Part shown: positions 1 to 8,378 of the stretch, piece by piece
Numbering within the stretch: the first letter of the stretch is position 1
Layout: each line of letters begins with the position of its first letter
From: JAVVEG01 sp032251455
Lineage (GTDB): Bacteria; Pseudomonadota; Gammaproteobacteria; Pseudomonadales; Pseudohongiellaceae
DNA length: 64,000 bases
Direction of reading: 5' to 3'
Assembly (NCBI GenBank): GCA_032251455.1
Contig: JAVVEG010000006.1
Location: 1 to 64,000 of the forward strand
Notes under the pieces: model-generated
Told to the model about the DNA's origin: nothing
The model's database searches: none
The model's input: the letters and a program-made list of their open reading frames with translations, nothing else
Program-made: the position numbers and the translations under genes

Positions 1-33
1 GGCTGGACGGGGTTCGAACAGTGCACGGTTTTT

Positions 34-82
34 GCCTGGTGCCTGGTGCCTGGTGCCTGGTGCCTGGTGCCTGGTGCCTGGT
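34..82. repeat. GCCTGGT heptanucleotide tandem array (7 copies)
   Basis: Seven perfect head-to-tail copies of the 7-mer GCCTGGT. The same place in copy B (524-544) has only three, so the copy number has changed by four units since the duplication. This is a variable-number tandem repeat. Confidence 0.95.
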
Positions 83-148
83 GTCGGTGCTGGGGGATGA
101 GAGGATTGTTTGCTCTGGAACCTGCCTCTGCTGCAGAGGGGTGATGTG

Positions 149-239
149 GTGGGAAATTTCCGGGACCCTGAGCCGCCAGGGAGGGCGGCGACGGAGCGAC
201 CCAGGGATTGGGTTCAAGCGCGTCCCGGGAAATTCCCAC
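149..239. repeat. imperfect inverted repeat (palindrome of copy A)
   Basis: The arms GTGGGAAATTTCCGGGAC (149-166) and GTCCCGGGAAATTCCCAC (222-239) are complementary at 16 of 18 positions and enclose about 55 bp. That interior holds a smaller CCCTG/CAGGG hairpin. The arrangement resembles REP/MITE-like palindromic elements. There is no transposase nearby. Confidence 0.8.
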
Positions 240-333
240 GACAGCGCCCCTCGAGCTACGGAGTACTGATCCTTTACCAGTCTGTCGAATCTTTGTCTTG
301 TGGTGAAAATACTCCGTCGTGTTGGTGTTGGAG

Positions 334-405
334 CACTTCGTAGTGCCGGAACACTTCGTAGTGTCGGATCACTTCGTAGTGCCGGATCACTTCGTAGTGC
401 CGAGT
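334..405. repeat. 18-bp tandem repeat, 4 units
   Basis: Four adjacent 18-bp units of consensus CACTTCGTAGTGCCGGAT, at 334-351, 352-369, 370-387 and 388-405, with 1-3 differences between units. Each unit contains the mini-hairpin CACT-TCGT-AGTG. The units touch with no spacers. Confidence 0.9.
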
Positions 406-412
406 CGCGCTA

Positions 413-476
413 CTGTGTGAATAGTTCCGAACGCACCGCCACGGCGGCGCTTTAAGGTTCGGAACTATTCACACAG
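413..476. repeat. 20-bp perfect inverted repeat with GC-rich loop
   Basis: The arm at 413-432 (CTGTGTGAATAGTTCC then GAAC) is perfectly complementary to 457-476. The 24-bp interior contains a second near-palindrome (GCACCGCC / GGCGGCGC), so a long cruciform or hairpin is possible. No T-run follows on either strand, so a standard intrinsic terminator is unlikely. Confidence 0.9.
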
Positions 477-490
477 CATCACGTCTCTGG

Positions 491-726
491 GGCTGGACGG
501 GGTTCGAACAGTGCACGGTTTTTGCCTGGTGCCTGGTGCCTGGTGTCGGTGCTGGGAGATGAGAGGGTTGCTTGCTCTGGAACCTGCCTCTGCTGCAGAG
601 GGGTGATGTGGTGGGAAATTTCCGGGACCCTGAGCCGCCAGGGAGGGCGGCGACGGAGCGACCCAGGGATTGGGTTCAAGCGCGTCCCGGGAAATTCCCA
701 CGACAGCGCCACTCGGGCCACGGAGT
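491..726. repeat. composite repeat cassette, copy B
   Basis: Second copy of the cassette at 1-264, aligned from its first base (GGCTGGACGGGGTTCGAAC). It carries three GCCTGGT units at 524-544 and the same palindrome at 611-701. It lies between the inverted repeat at 413-476 and the 3' end of topA, whose stop codon is at 798-800. Confidence 0.9.
611..701. repeat. imperfect inverted repeat (palindrome of copy B)
   Basis: Same arms as in copy A, at 611-628 and 684-701, with the same internal CCCTG/CAGGG hairpin. It lies about 100 bp downstream of topA in its direction of transcription, so it could shape the 3' end of that mRNA. That role is inference. Confidence 0.8.
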
Positions 727-736
727 GCAGAGCCCT

Positions 737-779
737 TGCCAGTCTCTTCCCAGTCTCTCGCCAGTCCTTCGCCAACCCA
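737..779. repeat. degenerate 11-12 bp direct repeats
   Basis: Three to four loosely repeated copies of a GCCAGTCTCTTC-like motif between copy B and the topA stop. No other feature was seen in 727-797. Confidence 0.5.
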
Positions 780-797
780 GTGTCAAGCCCTGTACAA

Positions 798-3419
798 CTA
801 CTGCTGAATAACCCATTTCCCCTGCCGATACAAAGCCTTCCAGCCAGTCGGCTTGCCTTTGTCCTCGGTCTGCACATAGTGCTCAGCATTCTTGCGGCTA
901 TAGCGGATCACCGTCTTGTTGCCTTTCTCATCGCTGCCGGGAGCCTGCAACAAATAAGCATATTTGGGATCCAGTTCATCCGCATGCGCCAACAGCTCAA
1001 CTACCAAAGGTGCCCTGGTCTCCCGGTTGCGTGGAAATTTGCTCGCCGCCAGAAAAAGTCCGGCAGCACCATCACGCAAGACATAATAATCATCCACTTT
1101 CTCACAGGCCAGTTCCGGCATGGGTACCGGTTCCATTTTGGGTGGAGCGGCCTCACCATTGCGCAACAGCTTGCGTGTGTTTTTGCAGTCTTCGGCAGTA
1201 CAGCCAAAATATTTGCCAAAGCGACCCGATTTCAACTGCATATCGGACCCACATTTGTCACATTCAATAACCGGGCCGTCATATCCACGCAGCTTGAAAC
1301 TCCCCTGCTCCACCTCATAACCGGCACAGTCAGGGTTATTGCCACAAACATGCAGTTTACGGGTTTCATCAATCAGATAACTGTCCATGGCGACATGACA
1401 AAGCGGGCAGCGTCTGCGCTGCCGCAGTTGTTGATTCTCAGCTTCCTCGGCAGCTTCTTCATTCTCGATGTTGATGGCATCCTCACCCGGGATCAGGTTC
1501 AAGGTGGATTTACAACGCTCGGCTGGCGGTAATGAGTAACCAGAGCAGCCCAGAAATACGCCGGTAGAGGCCGTGCGCAACTGCATCGGCCGACCGCATT
1601 TGGGGCAGGGAATATTGGTTTCCGTTGGATTATTGGCCCGCATGCCGCTTTCTGCCGAGGAGGCCTCTTCCAACTGACGAGTGAAATCCTCGTAGAATTC
1701 ATTGAGCACCTTTTTCCAGTCCTTGTCCCCAGCAGCAATTTGATCCAGGGAATCCTCCATTTTGGCGGTAAAATCATAATCCATCAGATCCGAAAAGCTC
1801 TCCAGCAAACGTTCGGCTACGATATCGCCCATTTTCTGCGCGTAAAATCGCCTGCCTTCAACCTTGGCATAACCACGATCCTGGATGGTGGAAATGATGG
1901 CCGCATAGGTTGATGGTCTGCCAATATTGCGTTTCTCCAACTCCTTGACCAGGCTGGCCTCGGTGTACCGTGGCGAGGGCTTGGTAAAGTGCTGCTTCGG
2001 ATCGAGTTGCTGCAGAGAGACCTGCTCGCCAACTTTGATGTCCGGCAGCACCACATCTTCCTCTTTACCTGGCATGACCCGCAAATAGCCATCAAATTGC
2101 ATGATGCGTCCCTTGGTACGCAATTCAAACTGATCGGCATTGACTGTCACCAAGCTGCTCAGATAACGTGCCGGTGGCATCTGGCAGGCGACAAAATGCT
2201 GCCAGATCAGCGCATAAAGGCGCTCGGCATCACGCTCCATGGTTTGCAATCGATCTGCCAGTACACGGACATCCGTTGGTCGGATAGCTTCATGTGCCTC
2301 CTGCGCCCCTTGTTTTGCACTGTAATGCTGAGGTGTGTCAGGCACATAGCGGTTGCCAAATTTTTCGGTGATATAGTCGCGACACTGCTTGATGGCGTCA
2401 TCACTCAAATGGGTCGAATCAGTCCTCATATAAGTAATGTAGCCTGCCTCGTAGAGGCGTTGTGCCAATACCATGGTTTTCTTGACACCAAAACCAAGCC
2501 TGGTGCTTGCCGCCTGCTGCAAGGTTGAGGTGATCAGTGGGGGTTTTGCTTTGGATGTTGTAGGTTTGTCTTCGCGGCGGACCACCTCATAGCGGGCATC
2601 CTGCAAGCTGGCAATAGCCTGATCAGTAAGCTCTTTGTTGCTGGGCCGGAAATTCTCACCAGCCTGCTTGACCACCTGTAGGCGCAATAGCTGTTGCTGC
2701 TGAGTACTGACATCGGCAAACAGTTCCCAGTATTCTTCTGGAACAAAGGCACGAATTTCACGCTCCCGTTCAACTATCAGGCGCACAGCCACTGATTGCA
2801 CTCGTCCTGCCGAAAGGCCTCTGGCCACTTTTTCCCAGAGTAGCGGGGACACCATGAAGCCAACAACACGGTCCAGGAATCGTCGTGCCTGCTGGGCCTG
2901 GACATATTTCATGTCGAGCATGCCGGGATGGGAAAACGCTTCGTTGATGGCTTTTTTGGTGATTTCGTTGAAGACGACCCGTTTGTACCGGTTCTTGTCG
3001 CCACCAATGGATTCCTGCAGGTGCCAGGCTATCGCCTCTCCTTCACGATCAAGGTCGGTAGCCAGATAGATAGTGTCAGCATCCCTGGCCAGCTTTTTAA
3101 GCTCAGCAACCACTTTCTCCTTGCCGGGAAGTATTTCATAACGTGCTTTCCAGTCATGCTCAGGATCTACCCCCATCCTGGCAATTAATTGTTGACGCGC
3201 CTTCTTTTGCTTATGTGCAGCTTTCTCTTCGGCTGACAAGGCCCGGGTAACTGCGGCCGCCCTGGCCCTCTCCGCTGGCGTACTGCCATTACTGTTGCCG
3301 CTGGTGGGCAAATCGCGGATGTGTCCCACGCTGGACTTCACGACAAACTCATTACCCAAATATTTATTGATGGTCTTGGCTTTGGCTGGGGATTCCACTA
3401 TTACTAACGATTTACTCAT
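798..3419 (-). CDS. topA: DNA topoisomerase I (type IA)
   Basis: Relaxes negative supercoils by transient single-strand cleavage. The 873-residue protein has an N-terminal TOPRIM domain (Glu9 in VESPAKAKT; DLDRE acidic triad at about 122-126). The catalytic tyrosine is in GYITYMRTDST (Tyr330). The C-terminal part carries CxxC zinc-ribbon repeats (CPKC, CPLC, CDKC) and a basic tail, as in proteobacterial TopA. The start chosen is ATG at 3419 (MSKSLVIVES), the family-typical N-terminus; a longer reading frame adds 19 unconserved residues. It is transcribed into the repeat block at 1-797. Length and motifs are normal, so the call is firm. Confidence 0.98.
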   Translation of the reverse strand: MSKSLVIVESPAKAKTINKYLGNEFVVKSSVGHIRDLPTSGNSNGSTPAERARAAAVTRALSAEEKAAHKQKKARQQLIARMGVDPEHDWKARYEILPGKEKVVAELKKLARDADTIYLATDLDREGEAIAWHLQESIGGDKNRYKRVVFNEITKKAINEAFSHPGMLDMKYVQAQQARRFLDRVVGFMVSPLLWEKVARGLSAGRVQSVAVRLIVEREREIRAFVPEEYWELFADVSTQQQQLLRLQVVKQAGENFRPSNKELTDQAIASLQDARYEVVRREDKPTTSKAKPPLITSTLQQAASTRLGFGVKKTMVLAQRLYEAGYITYMRTDSTHLSDDAIKQCRDYITEKFGNRYVPDTPQHYSAKQGAQEAHEAIRPTDVRVLADRLQTMERDAERLYALIWQHFVACQMPPARYLSSLVTVNADQFELRTKGRIMQFDGYLRVMPGKEEDVVLPDIKVGEQVSLQQLDPKQHFTKPSPRYTEASLVKELEKRNIGRPSTYAAIISTIQDRGYAKVEGRRFYAQKMGDIVAERLLESFSDLMDYDFTAKMEDSLDQIAAGDKDWKKVLNEFYEDFTRQLEEASSAESGMRANNPTETNIPCPKCGRPMQLRTASTGVFLGCSGYSLPPAERCKSTLNLIPGEDAINIENEEAAEEAENQQLRQRRRCPLCHVAMDSYLIDETRKLHVCGNNPDCAGYEVEQGSFKLRGYDGPVIECDKCGSDMQLKSGRFGKYFGCTAEDCKNTRKLLRNGEAAPPKMEPVPMPELACEKVDDYYVLRDGAAGLFLAASKFPRNRETRAPLVVELLAHADELDPKYAYLLQAPGSDEKGNKTVIRYSRKNAEHYVQTEDKGKPTGWKALYRQGKWVIQQ

Positions 3420-3642
3420 TAAAGACACTATCCTGGTTGCTGTTTTGGCGCGTATTTGCCAGCCACACATACGCACAATGGTGAATCAGTACGGTATCCG
3501 GGCTAAAAGAAAGCCGACATATATAAGGGCTGTGAAGCTACGGGTCAAGCTTTATGGTGAAGGACACCCTGAATAAGTTATCCTTTGTTACAGCAAAGTT
3601 ACAGCAAACCGGGACGGGCAGCCACGTTGCCCAGGCACCTGA
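3420..3642. other. intergenic region upstream of topA
   Basis: This 223-bp spacer between the ilvE stop and the topA start should hold the topA promoter, since both genes point left. No convincing -35/-10 pair, gene or strong terminator was recognised. A short GGGCA/TGCCC stem follows the ilvE stop but has no T-run. Confidence 0.4.
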
Positions 3643-4689
3643 TCAGCAAACCACTTCGTGCGTCCAGCCATGGGAGTCAGCAATTTCTCCACGCTGGATA
3701 CCCACCAGCAAATCATACACTTTTTGCATGACTGGCCCGACTTGTTCGCCATTCCCGAAGAAGGTATGCCACTGCCCATCAACCAGAATTTTTCCGACCG
3801 GCGAGACTACCGCAGCAGTCCCACAGGCACCGACTTCGACAAAATCATTTATTTCGCGACGTAATTCAATAGGACGATGCTCTGTCTGCATGCCCAGTTC
3901 CTGTTCTGCCAGGGTCATGATCGATCTTCGGGTCACGCTGGGCAGGATCGCATTGGAGCGCGGAGTGACAAACCGGTTGCCGGTCATGACTACCACAATA
4001 TTGGCCGAACCTGCCTCATCTATATAGCGATGGCTGGCTGAATCCAGATAAAGCGCTTCGTTGGCACCCGCATCATGAGCCTGTTTGGTGGCCAGCAAGC
4101 CGCCGGCATAATTTGCGCCCACCTTGTAATTACCGGTCCCAACAGGCGCGGCCCGATCCAGATCTGACACCGCCAGACTGATCACGGCCAGACCCGCACT
4201 CTTGTAGTAGGGGCCTACCGGTGAAACAAAAACCCGAAACTCGAACTCTTTGGCTGTACGCAGGCCCAGGTTTTCGCCGACCCCAATCAACATCGGACGA
4301 ATATACAGCGCAGCACCTGACCCATAAGGGGGAATCCATGCGTAATTGGCGCGCACAGCCTCTTCCACCCCTCGAATGAACAGTTCCCGTGGCACCTCTG
4401 GCATCAACAAACGTCCTGCTGCCTGATTCATGCGTTCACTGTTCAAATCCGGGCGAAACAATAACACCCGTCCATCGGCGGCAGTCTGGGCCTTCATGCC
4501 TTCAAAACACTGCTGGGCATAGTGCAGTGCCGGGGCGCCTTCATGAATGGAAATCATTTCCGAGCCGATCAGTTCACCCGACGACCACTTGCCTTCTGCA
4601 TAAATGGCTCTGAACCTGGCATCGGTACTACGATACTGAAATCCGAGTTCTGCCCAATTGAGATTTTTCTTAGCCCTTGACTGTTCCAA
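3643..4689 (-). CDS. ilvE: branched-chain amino acid aminotransferase
   Basis: PLP-dependent class IV transaminase performing the last step of Val, Leu and Ile synthesis with glutamate as amino donor. The 348-residue protein has the long N-terminal region and motifs of the BCAT type also found in eukaryotes and Bacillus YwaA (HYAQQCFEGMKA near 56-67), and the PLP lysine in GTGNYKVG (Lys189). The start is TTG at 4689, preceded by a good GGGTGA Shine-Dalgarno 4 nt upstream; no in-frame ATG fits. It is divergent from tatD. E. coli IlvE belongs to a shorter subgroup of the same fold. Confidence 0.93.
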   Translation of the reverse strand: MEQSRAKKNLNWAELGFQYRSTDARFRAIYAEGKWSSGELIGSEMISIHEGAPALHYAQQCFEGMKAQTAADGRVLLFRPDLNSERMNQAAGRLLMPEVPRELFIRGVEEAVRANYAWIPPYGSGAALYIRPMLIGVGENLGLRTAKEFEFRVFVSPVGPYYKSAGLAVISLAVSDLDRAAPVGTGNYKVGANYAGGLLATKQAHDAGANEALYLDSASHRYIDEAGSANIVVVMTGNRFVTPRSNAILPSVTRRSIMTLAEQELGMQTEHRPIELRREINDFVEVGACGTAAVVSPVGKILVDGQWHTFFGNGEQVGPVMQKVYDLLVGIQRGEIADSHGWTHEVVC

Positions 4690-4833
4690 TTTATCACCCT
4701 TTACTTATGCCCTGACCACGACCTGAAACCACAGGCATCGGTGTTCTGACGATGCAATGGGCGGCTATTATCCTTGAATAAACTGGCAAGTTCCACTCCG
4801 GCTGAGCACCTCGATCCAGCTCGGAGCCATCCC

Positions 4834-5685
4834 TTGATTGATATCGGTGCCAATCTGAGCCACGACAGCTTTGATCATGATCTGGTCGATGTGGTGGCGC
4901 GTGCAAACGAGGCTGGATTGCAACATATCATTTTGACCGGCACCAGCCTGGCGTCGATTCATAAAGCCCTGGGAATCTGCCGGAGCCACCACGGATTCTC
5001 AGTCACTGCCGGCATCCACCCTCATGAAGCCGCACAGGCCAACCAGGAAACGCTGACTGAAATCAGGCAACTGACTGCGCTGCCCGAAATCGTGGCCATC
5101 GGAGAAACGGGGCTGGATTTCAACCGTAATTATTCTCCCCACCCTGATCAGGAACGGGTTTTTGAGGAACACCTGGCCCTGGCCTGTGACCTGGACTTAC
5201 CGGTTTTTCTGCATCAGCGTGACGCTCATCATCGCTTTCTGCCCATCCTGAAATCCTTTCGCGATGAGCTCAAGGGGGGTGGCGTGGTGCATTGCTTCAC
5301 CGGCAGTCGCGAAGAGCTGTACGCTTATCTGGACCTGGATATGTATATTGGTCTGACCGGGTGGATATGTGATGAGCGCAGAGGGCAAGATCTGTTGCCT
5401 CTGATCCGGGAAATTCCTGCCAACCGCCTGCTGCTGGAGACTGATTCCCCCTATCTGTTGCCCCGCAGTCTCAAACCCAGGCCAAAAGGCCGACGCAACG
5501 AACCGGCCATGTTGACTGAAGTGCTGCGAATGGTCTCAGCGCAGACCGGCCGGTCCTGCCAGCAACTGGCACAGGAAACCACTGCCAATGCCGTGGATTT
5601 ATTCCATCTGGAGCTATCTCACGGCTTGACACCCCATGAGCTCAGCAGTGTGCATCCAGATAATCCGCAACATCAAGCGCGTTGA
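4834..5685 (+). CDS. tatD: TatD-family metal-dependent DNase
   Basis: TIM-barrel metal-dependent hydrolase with 3'-5' exonuclease activity in characterised homologues. Family signatures are visible: an IGANL start strand, a GIHPHEA metal-ligand motif, AIGETGLDFNRN, HCFTGSREE and LLETDSPYLLPR. The last segments (GWICDERRG, RRNEPA) match TatD itself rather than YcfH or YjjV. The start is uncertain: TTG at 4834 has GGAG 7 nt upstream and begins LIDIGANL as in E. coli TatD, whereas TTG at 4774 would add 20 residues. Its 3' end overlaps the convergent glutaredoxin gene by 44 bp. Confidence 0.93.
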   Translation: MIDIGANLSHDSFDHDLVDVVARANEAGLQHIILTGTSLASIHKALGICRSHHGFSVTAGIHPHEAAQANQETLTEIRQLTALPEIVAIGETGLDFNRNYSPHPDQERVFEEHLALACDLDLPVFLHQRDAHHRFLPILKSFRDELKGGGVVHCFTGSREELYAYLDLDMYIGLTGWICDERRGQDLLPLIREIPANRLLLETDSPYLLPRSLKPRPKGRRNEPAMLTEVLRMVSAQTGRSCQQLAQETTANAVDLFHLELSHGLTPHELSSVHPDNPQHQAR

Positions 5686-5881
5686 AAGGCCAGTCCAGTT
5701 CGGCCTTGGTCCCTGGTATGCCCAGAACAGGAATACGCAAACCATAGGTGCTGACCATGGTTTCTGCATCGCTTATGTCAATTTTTCGCAGAGTGAAGCC
5801 TGTCAGCTGGGTCAGCAACAGCTCTTCCGCCTGTTCACAGAGATGGCAGCCGCTTGTGGTATACAGAATCAGTTCAGGCAT
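5642..5881 (-). CDS. glutaredoxin-family protein
   Basis: Small 79-residue thioredoxin-fold protein of the glutaredoxin-like (DUF836-type) family. It has a CxxC redox motif (Cys12-His-Leu-Cys15, in SGCHLCEQ) and a cis-Pro region in LRIPVLGI. It is likely a cytoplasmic thiol-disulfide protein; no substrate can be inferred. Its ATG overlaps the end of pyrD by 8 bp, so it is the last gene of the DUF2835-pyrD-grx operon. Its 3' end overlaps tatD on the other strand. Confidence 0.85.
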   Translation of the reverse strand: MPELILYTTSGCHLCEQAEELLLTQLTGFTLRKIDISDAETMVSTYGLRIPVLGIPGTKAELDWPFNALDVADYLDAHC

Positions 5882-6941
5882 CCTGCCTCTGCTCCCGTGC
5901 TGACACTGCCGGGCCTGTCAATTCATGCCTGGCCACCTGGATACACTCTGCAATCAGCCTGGGACCAGAATAAATGAAACCGCTGTACAGCTGGACCAAT
6001 GCTGCTCCGGCAGCGAATTTCTCTGCCGCATCTGCTGCTGTCATGATCCCCCCCACCGCGATAACAGGCAGGCGCCCAGCCAGACAAGCAACCAGGTGTC
6101 TCAGCACTGCCGTCGAGCGCGCTGTCAAAGGGGCTCCACTCAGCCCCCCTGCCTCATTGCAGTGAACACTGCCCAGCACTGCTGTGCGATCCAGCGTGGT
6201 ATTGGTGGCTATGACTCCCTCTATGCCATGTTGTACCAGGACCTCCGCAATCAGGGCAATTTCCTCATTATCCAGATCAGGTGCAATCTTGACGAGCAAA
6301 GGCACGTGCTTGCCATGTTCGGCACGCAAACGGTGTTGTTCGCTTTTCAATAAACCCAGCAACTGCGGCAGTTCTTCACCAAACTGCAAGGCCCGTAATC
6401 CGGGGGTATTGGGCGAAGACAGATTGATGACGATATAGCTGGCAAACGGATAGGCCTTGCGCAAACAAACCAAGTAATCCTCGGCAGCCCTGGCGACCGG
6501 GGTATCCCGGTTTTTCCCTATATTGATGCCCAGCACCCCTTTGAACCGGCTGGCCTGGATTCGCGCCAGGGCATGATCGATTCCCTTGTTGTTGAAACCC
6601 ATGCGATTGATGATGGCCTGTTCCGTTTTCAGGCGGAACAACCTCGGTTTGGGATTACCACTCTGCGGGCGCGGGGTCAGCGTGCCCACTTCGACAAAAC
6701 CGAAACCCAAGGCTGCCAATGCCTCGATATGATCCGCATTCTTGTCCAGACCTGCAGCCAGGCCAACCGGATTGGGGAATTCGATACCCATCACTGTGCA
6801 GGGGAAGGAGCGCTGCTGGGGAGGTACCGCAAGGGCATTGAGTACGCCAAGCCTGTAGGCCATATCCATTGAGCGCAGGGCCAGCCCGTGTGAGGCTTCA
6901 GCAGGCAGATGGAAGAGAATTTGCTTGAGCAAGTTATACAA
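5874..6941 (-). CDS. pyrD: dihydroorotate dehydrogenase (quinone), class 2
   Basis: Membrane-associated flavoprotein oxidising dihydroorotate to orotate in pyrimidine synthesis, with electrons passing to quinone. The 355-residue protein has the class 2 N-terminal helical extension, FMN-binding segments (GLAAGLDKN, VGGIMTAADA, LVQLYSGF) and the catalytic-serine region NLSSPNTPGLR (about 173-183). The start is a TTG at 6941 overlapping the DUF2835 stop by 8 bp; the Shine-Dalgarno is weak, so the first few residues are uncertain. Confidence 0.97.
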   Translation of the reverse strand: MYNLLKQILFHLPAEASHGLALRSMDMAYRLGVLNALAVPPQQRSFPCTVMGIEFPNPVGLAAGLDKNADHIEALAALGFGFVEVGTLTPRPQSGNPKPRLFRLKTEQAIINRMGFNNKGIDHALARIQASRFKGVLGINIGKNRDTPVARAAEDYLVCLRKAYPFASYIVINLSSPNTPGLRALQFGEELPQLLGLLKSEQHRLRAEHGKHVPLLVKIAPDLDNEEIALIAEVLVQHGIEGVIATNTTLDRTAVLGSVHCNEAGGLSGAPLTARSTAVLRHLVACLAGRLPVIAVGGIMTAADAAEKFAAGAALVQLYSGFIYSGPRLIAECIQVARHELTGPAVSAREQRQDA

Positions 6942-7155
6942 TTTTTTCTATGGCCTGAAATTTATGGTTCTCATCAAAGGATATCCGGAAACGACCCTGT
7001 ACACCGTCATGGCTGACAAAGGGGCGCAGGATATTGCCGGGAAAGCGCAGACTGGCTCCATCCAAAGACCTGGCCTGAATGTCTCTCGCCTGTCCGGCAT
7101 AAAGTGCCACATAACGCTCGGCTGGAATATGCAGATCGAAGATCAGGTATTGCAA
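6934..7155 (-). CDS. DUF2835 family protein
   Basis: Small conserved gammaproteobacterial protein of unknown function. The family pattern is clear: an opening beta strand (QYLIFDLHI), a YAGQARDIQARS strand, then LRFPGNILRPFVSHDGVQG. The start chosen is TTG at 7155, with GGTGGAG 6 nt upstream and the family length (73 residues). ATG at 7182 (82 residues) is the alternative. A much longer open frame upstream is not family-like. It is first in an operon with pyrD and the glutaredoxin gene, and divergent from the moxR operon. Confidence 0.85.
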   Translation of the reverse strand: MQYLIFDLHIPAERYVALYAGQARDIQARSLDGASLRFPGNILRPFVSHDGVQGRFRISFDENHKFQAIEKIV

Positions 7156-7404
7156 AATAGTCTCCACCAGCTCTGGCAGCATCACGTATGTCTGCCCTGG
7201 CCTGATAGTGAAAATCCAGCGAGCATTATATGTCAGACCAGAGCATGCTGCGATGTTTTCATGTTCTGCGTCTGCTCTTGTCGCACCACAAACATCAGGT
7301 TCGGGCAGGGACAAACACTGCCACAAACTGTCCCTAGACATCACTACGAAAACGTTTACAATCCCTGACTTTCGGTCGGAAAGAGCCCCAATAGAGAAGA
7401 AACT

Positions 7405-8364
7405 ATGAGCCAACACGGAATTATTACTGAATTGAAGGCATGGCTTTCGGAGCAGATTATTGGCCAGGAAATCCTGGTGGACCGTCTGCTGATTGCTTTG
7501 CTTGCCGACGGCCATCTCCTGGTCGAAGGCGCTCCTGGCCTGGCAAAAACAAAGGCAATCAAAGACTTGTCACGTGCTGTTGAAGGTGATTTCCACCGCA
7601 TTCAATTCACTCCAGACCTGCTCCCCAGCGATATTACAGGCACGGAAATCTACCGCCCGGAAGATGGCTCATTCCGCTTTCAGCCTGGGCCCATATTTCA
7701 TAACCTGGTGCTTGCCGATGAAATCAACCGCGCGCCGGCAAAAGTGCAATCAGCCCTGCTGGAGGCCATGGCCGAGCATCAGGTCAGTGTGGGCCGGGAG
7801 TCTTTCTCCTTGCCCCCCCTGTTTCTGGTGATGGCAACCCAGAACCCAATTGAACAGGAAGGGACCTATCCACTTCCGGAAGCACAACTTGACCGCTTTC
7901 TGATGCATGTCTCCATCTCTTACCCGGCTACCGATGCCGAACGCCGAATTCTGCAACTGGTACGCAATGAAGCACGCAATATCGCACCAGAGGCTCCCAA
8001 TGTAATTACTCAGGAGCAGCTGTTTGCCGCCCGTCAGGAAATCCTGGCCATGCACATGGCTCCTGCTGTCGAGGAATACATTATCCAATTGATCATGGCT
8101 ACCCGTGAACCGGCAAACTACGGGGATGACCTCGTCTCCTGGCTGGAATATGGTGCCAGTCCGCGTGGCACCATCTCTCTTGACCGTTGTTCCCGCGCTC
8201 ACGCCTGGATTCAGGGCAAGGATTTTGTCAGCCCGGATGATGTCCAGGCTGTCTTGTTCGATGTGCTGCGACACAGAATATTATTGAGCTTTGAAGCTGA
8301 GGCCAGTGGTATTACCCCGGACAAAGTGCTGACCACGATACTCGAAAGGGTGCCATCAGCCTGA
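7405..8364 (+). CDS. MoxR family AAA+ ATPase (system 1)
   Basis: AAA+ ATPase of the MoxR family, thought to act as a chaperone-like remodeller with VWA-domain partners. The 319 residues show Walker A (GAPGLAKTK, Lys48-Thr49), Walker B (LVLADE, Asp105-Glu106), sensor 1 (MATQNPIEQEGTYPLPEAQLDRF) and a C-terminal lid. The SD is AGAAG, 5 nt before the ATG. It is the first gene of a six-gene operon (7405-14580) with DUF58, DUF4381, two VWA proteins and a BatD-like protein. GAPGLAKT resembles the MoxR subgroup seen with complete VWA clusters and differs from the second MoxR at 17887. Confidence 0.95.
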   Translation: MSQHGIITELKAWLSEQIIGQEILVDRLLIALLADGHLLVEGAPGLAKTKAIKDLSRAVEGDFHRIQFTPDLLPSDITGTEIYRPEDGSFRFQPGPIFHNLVLADEINRAPAKVQSALLEAMAEHQVSVGRESFSLPPLFLVMATQNPIEQEGTYPLPEAQLDRFLMHVSISYPATDAERRILQLVRNEARNIAPEAPNVITQEQLFAARQEILAMHMAPAVEEYIIQLIMATREPANYGDDLVSWLEYGASPRGTISLDRCSRAHAWIQGKDFVSPDDVQAVLFDVLRHRILLSFEAEASGITPDKVLTTILERVPSA

Positions 8365-8378
8365 ACCGGGTGACGTTT

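Larger units (their letters stand above)
1..264. repeat. composite repeat cassette, copy A
   Basis: Direct repeat of 491-726: the two stretches are nearly identical, apart from a few substitutions and the number of 7-bp units inside (7 here, 3 in the other copy). In order it contains the GCCTGGT array, a perfect 6-bp-stem hairpin (CCTCTG/CAGAGG, 125-139) and a long imperfect inverted repeat (149-239). Identity decays after the second palindrome, around 250-264. The copy begins exactly at the window edge, so it may extend to the left. No credible protein is encoded. Confidence 0.9.

Noticed and set aside
334..405. CRISPR-like array
   Set aside because: The units are contiguous 18-mers with no spacers, and no cas genes are near.
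413..476. Rho-independent terminator for topA
   Set aside because: The stem is long and perfect but no run of T follows it on either strand, and it is over 300 bp from the topA stop.
522..1532. 336-residue open frame on the plus strand
   Set aside because: It runs through repeat copy B and then antisense to topA; no domain or plausible start.
7156..7404. N-terminal extension of the DUF2835 protein
   Set aside because: An open frame runs to 7515 but its added residues have no counterpart in the family and would enter the divergent moxR gene.
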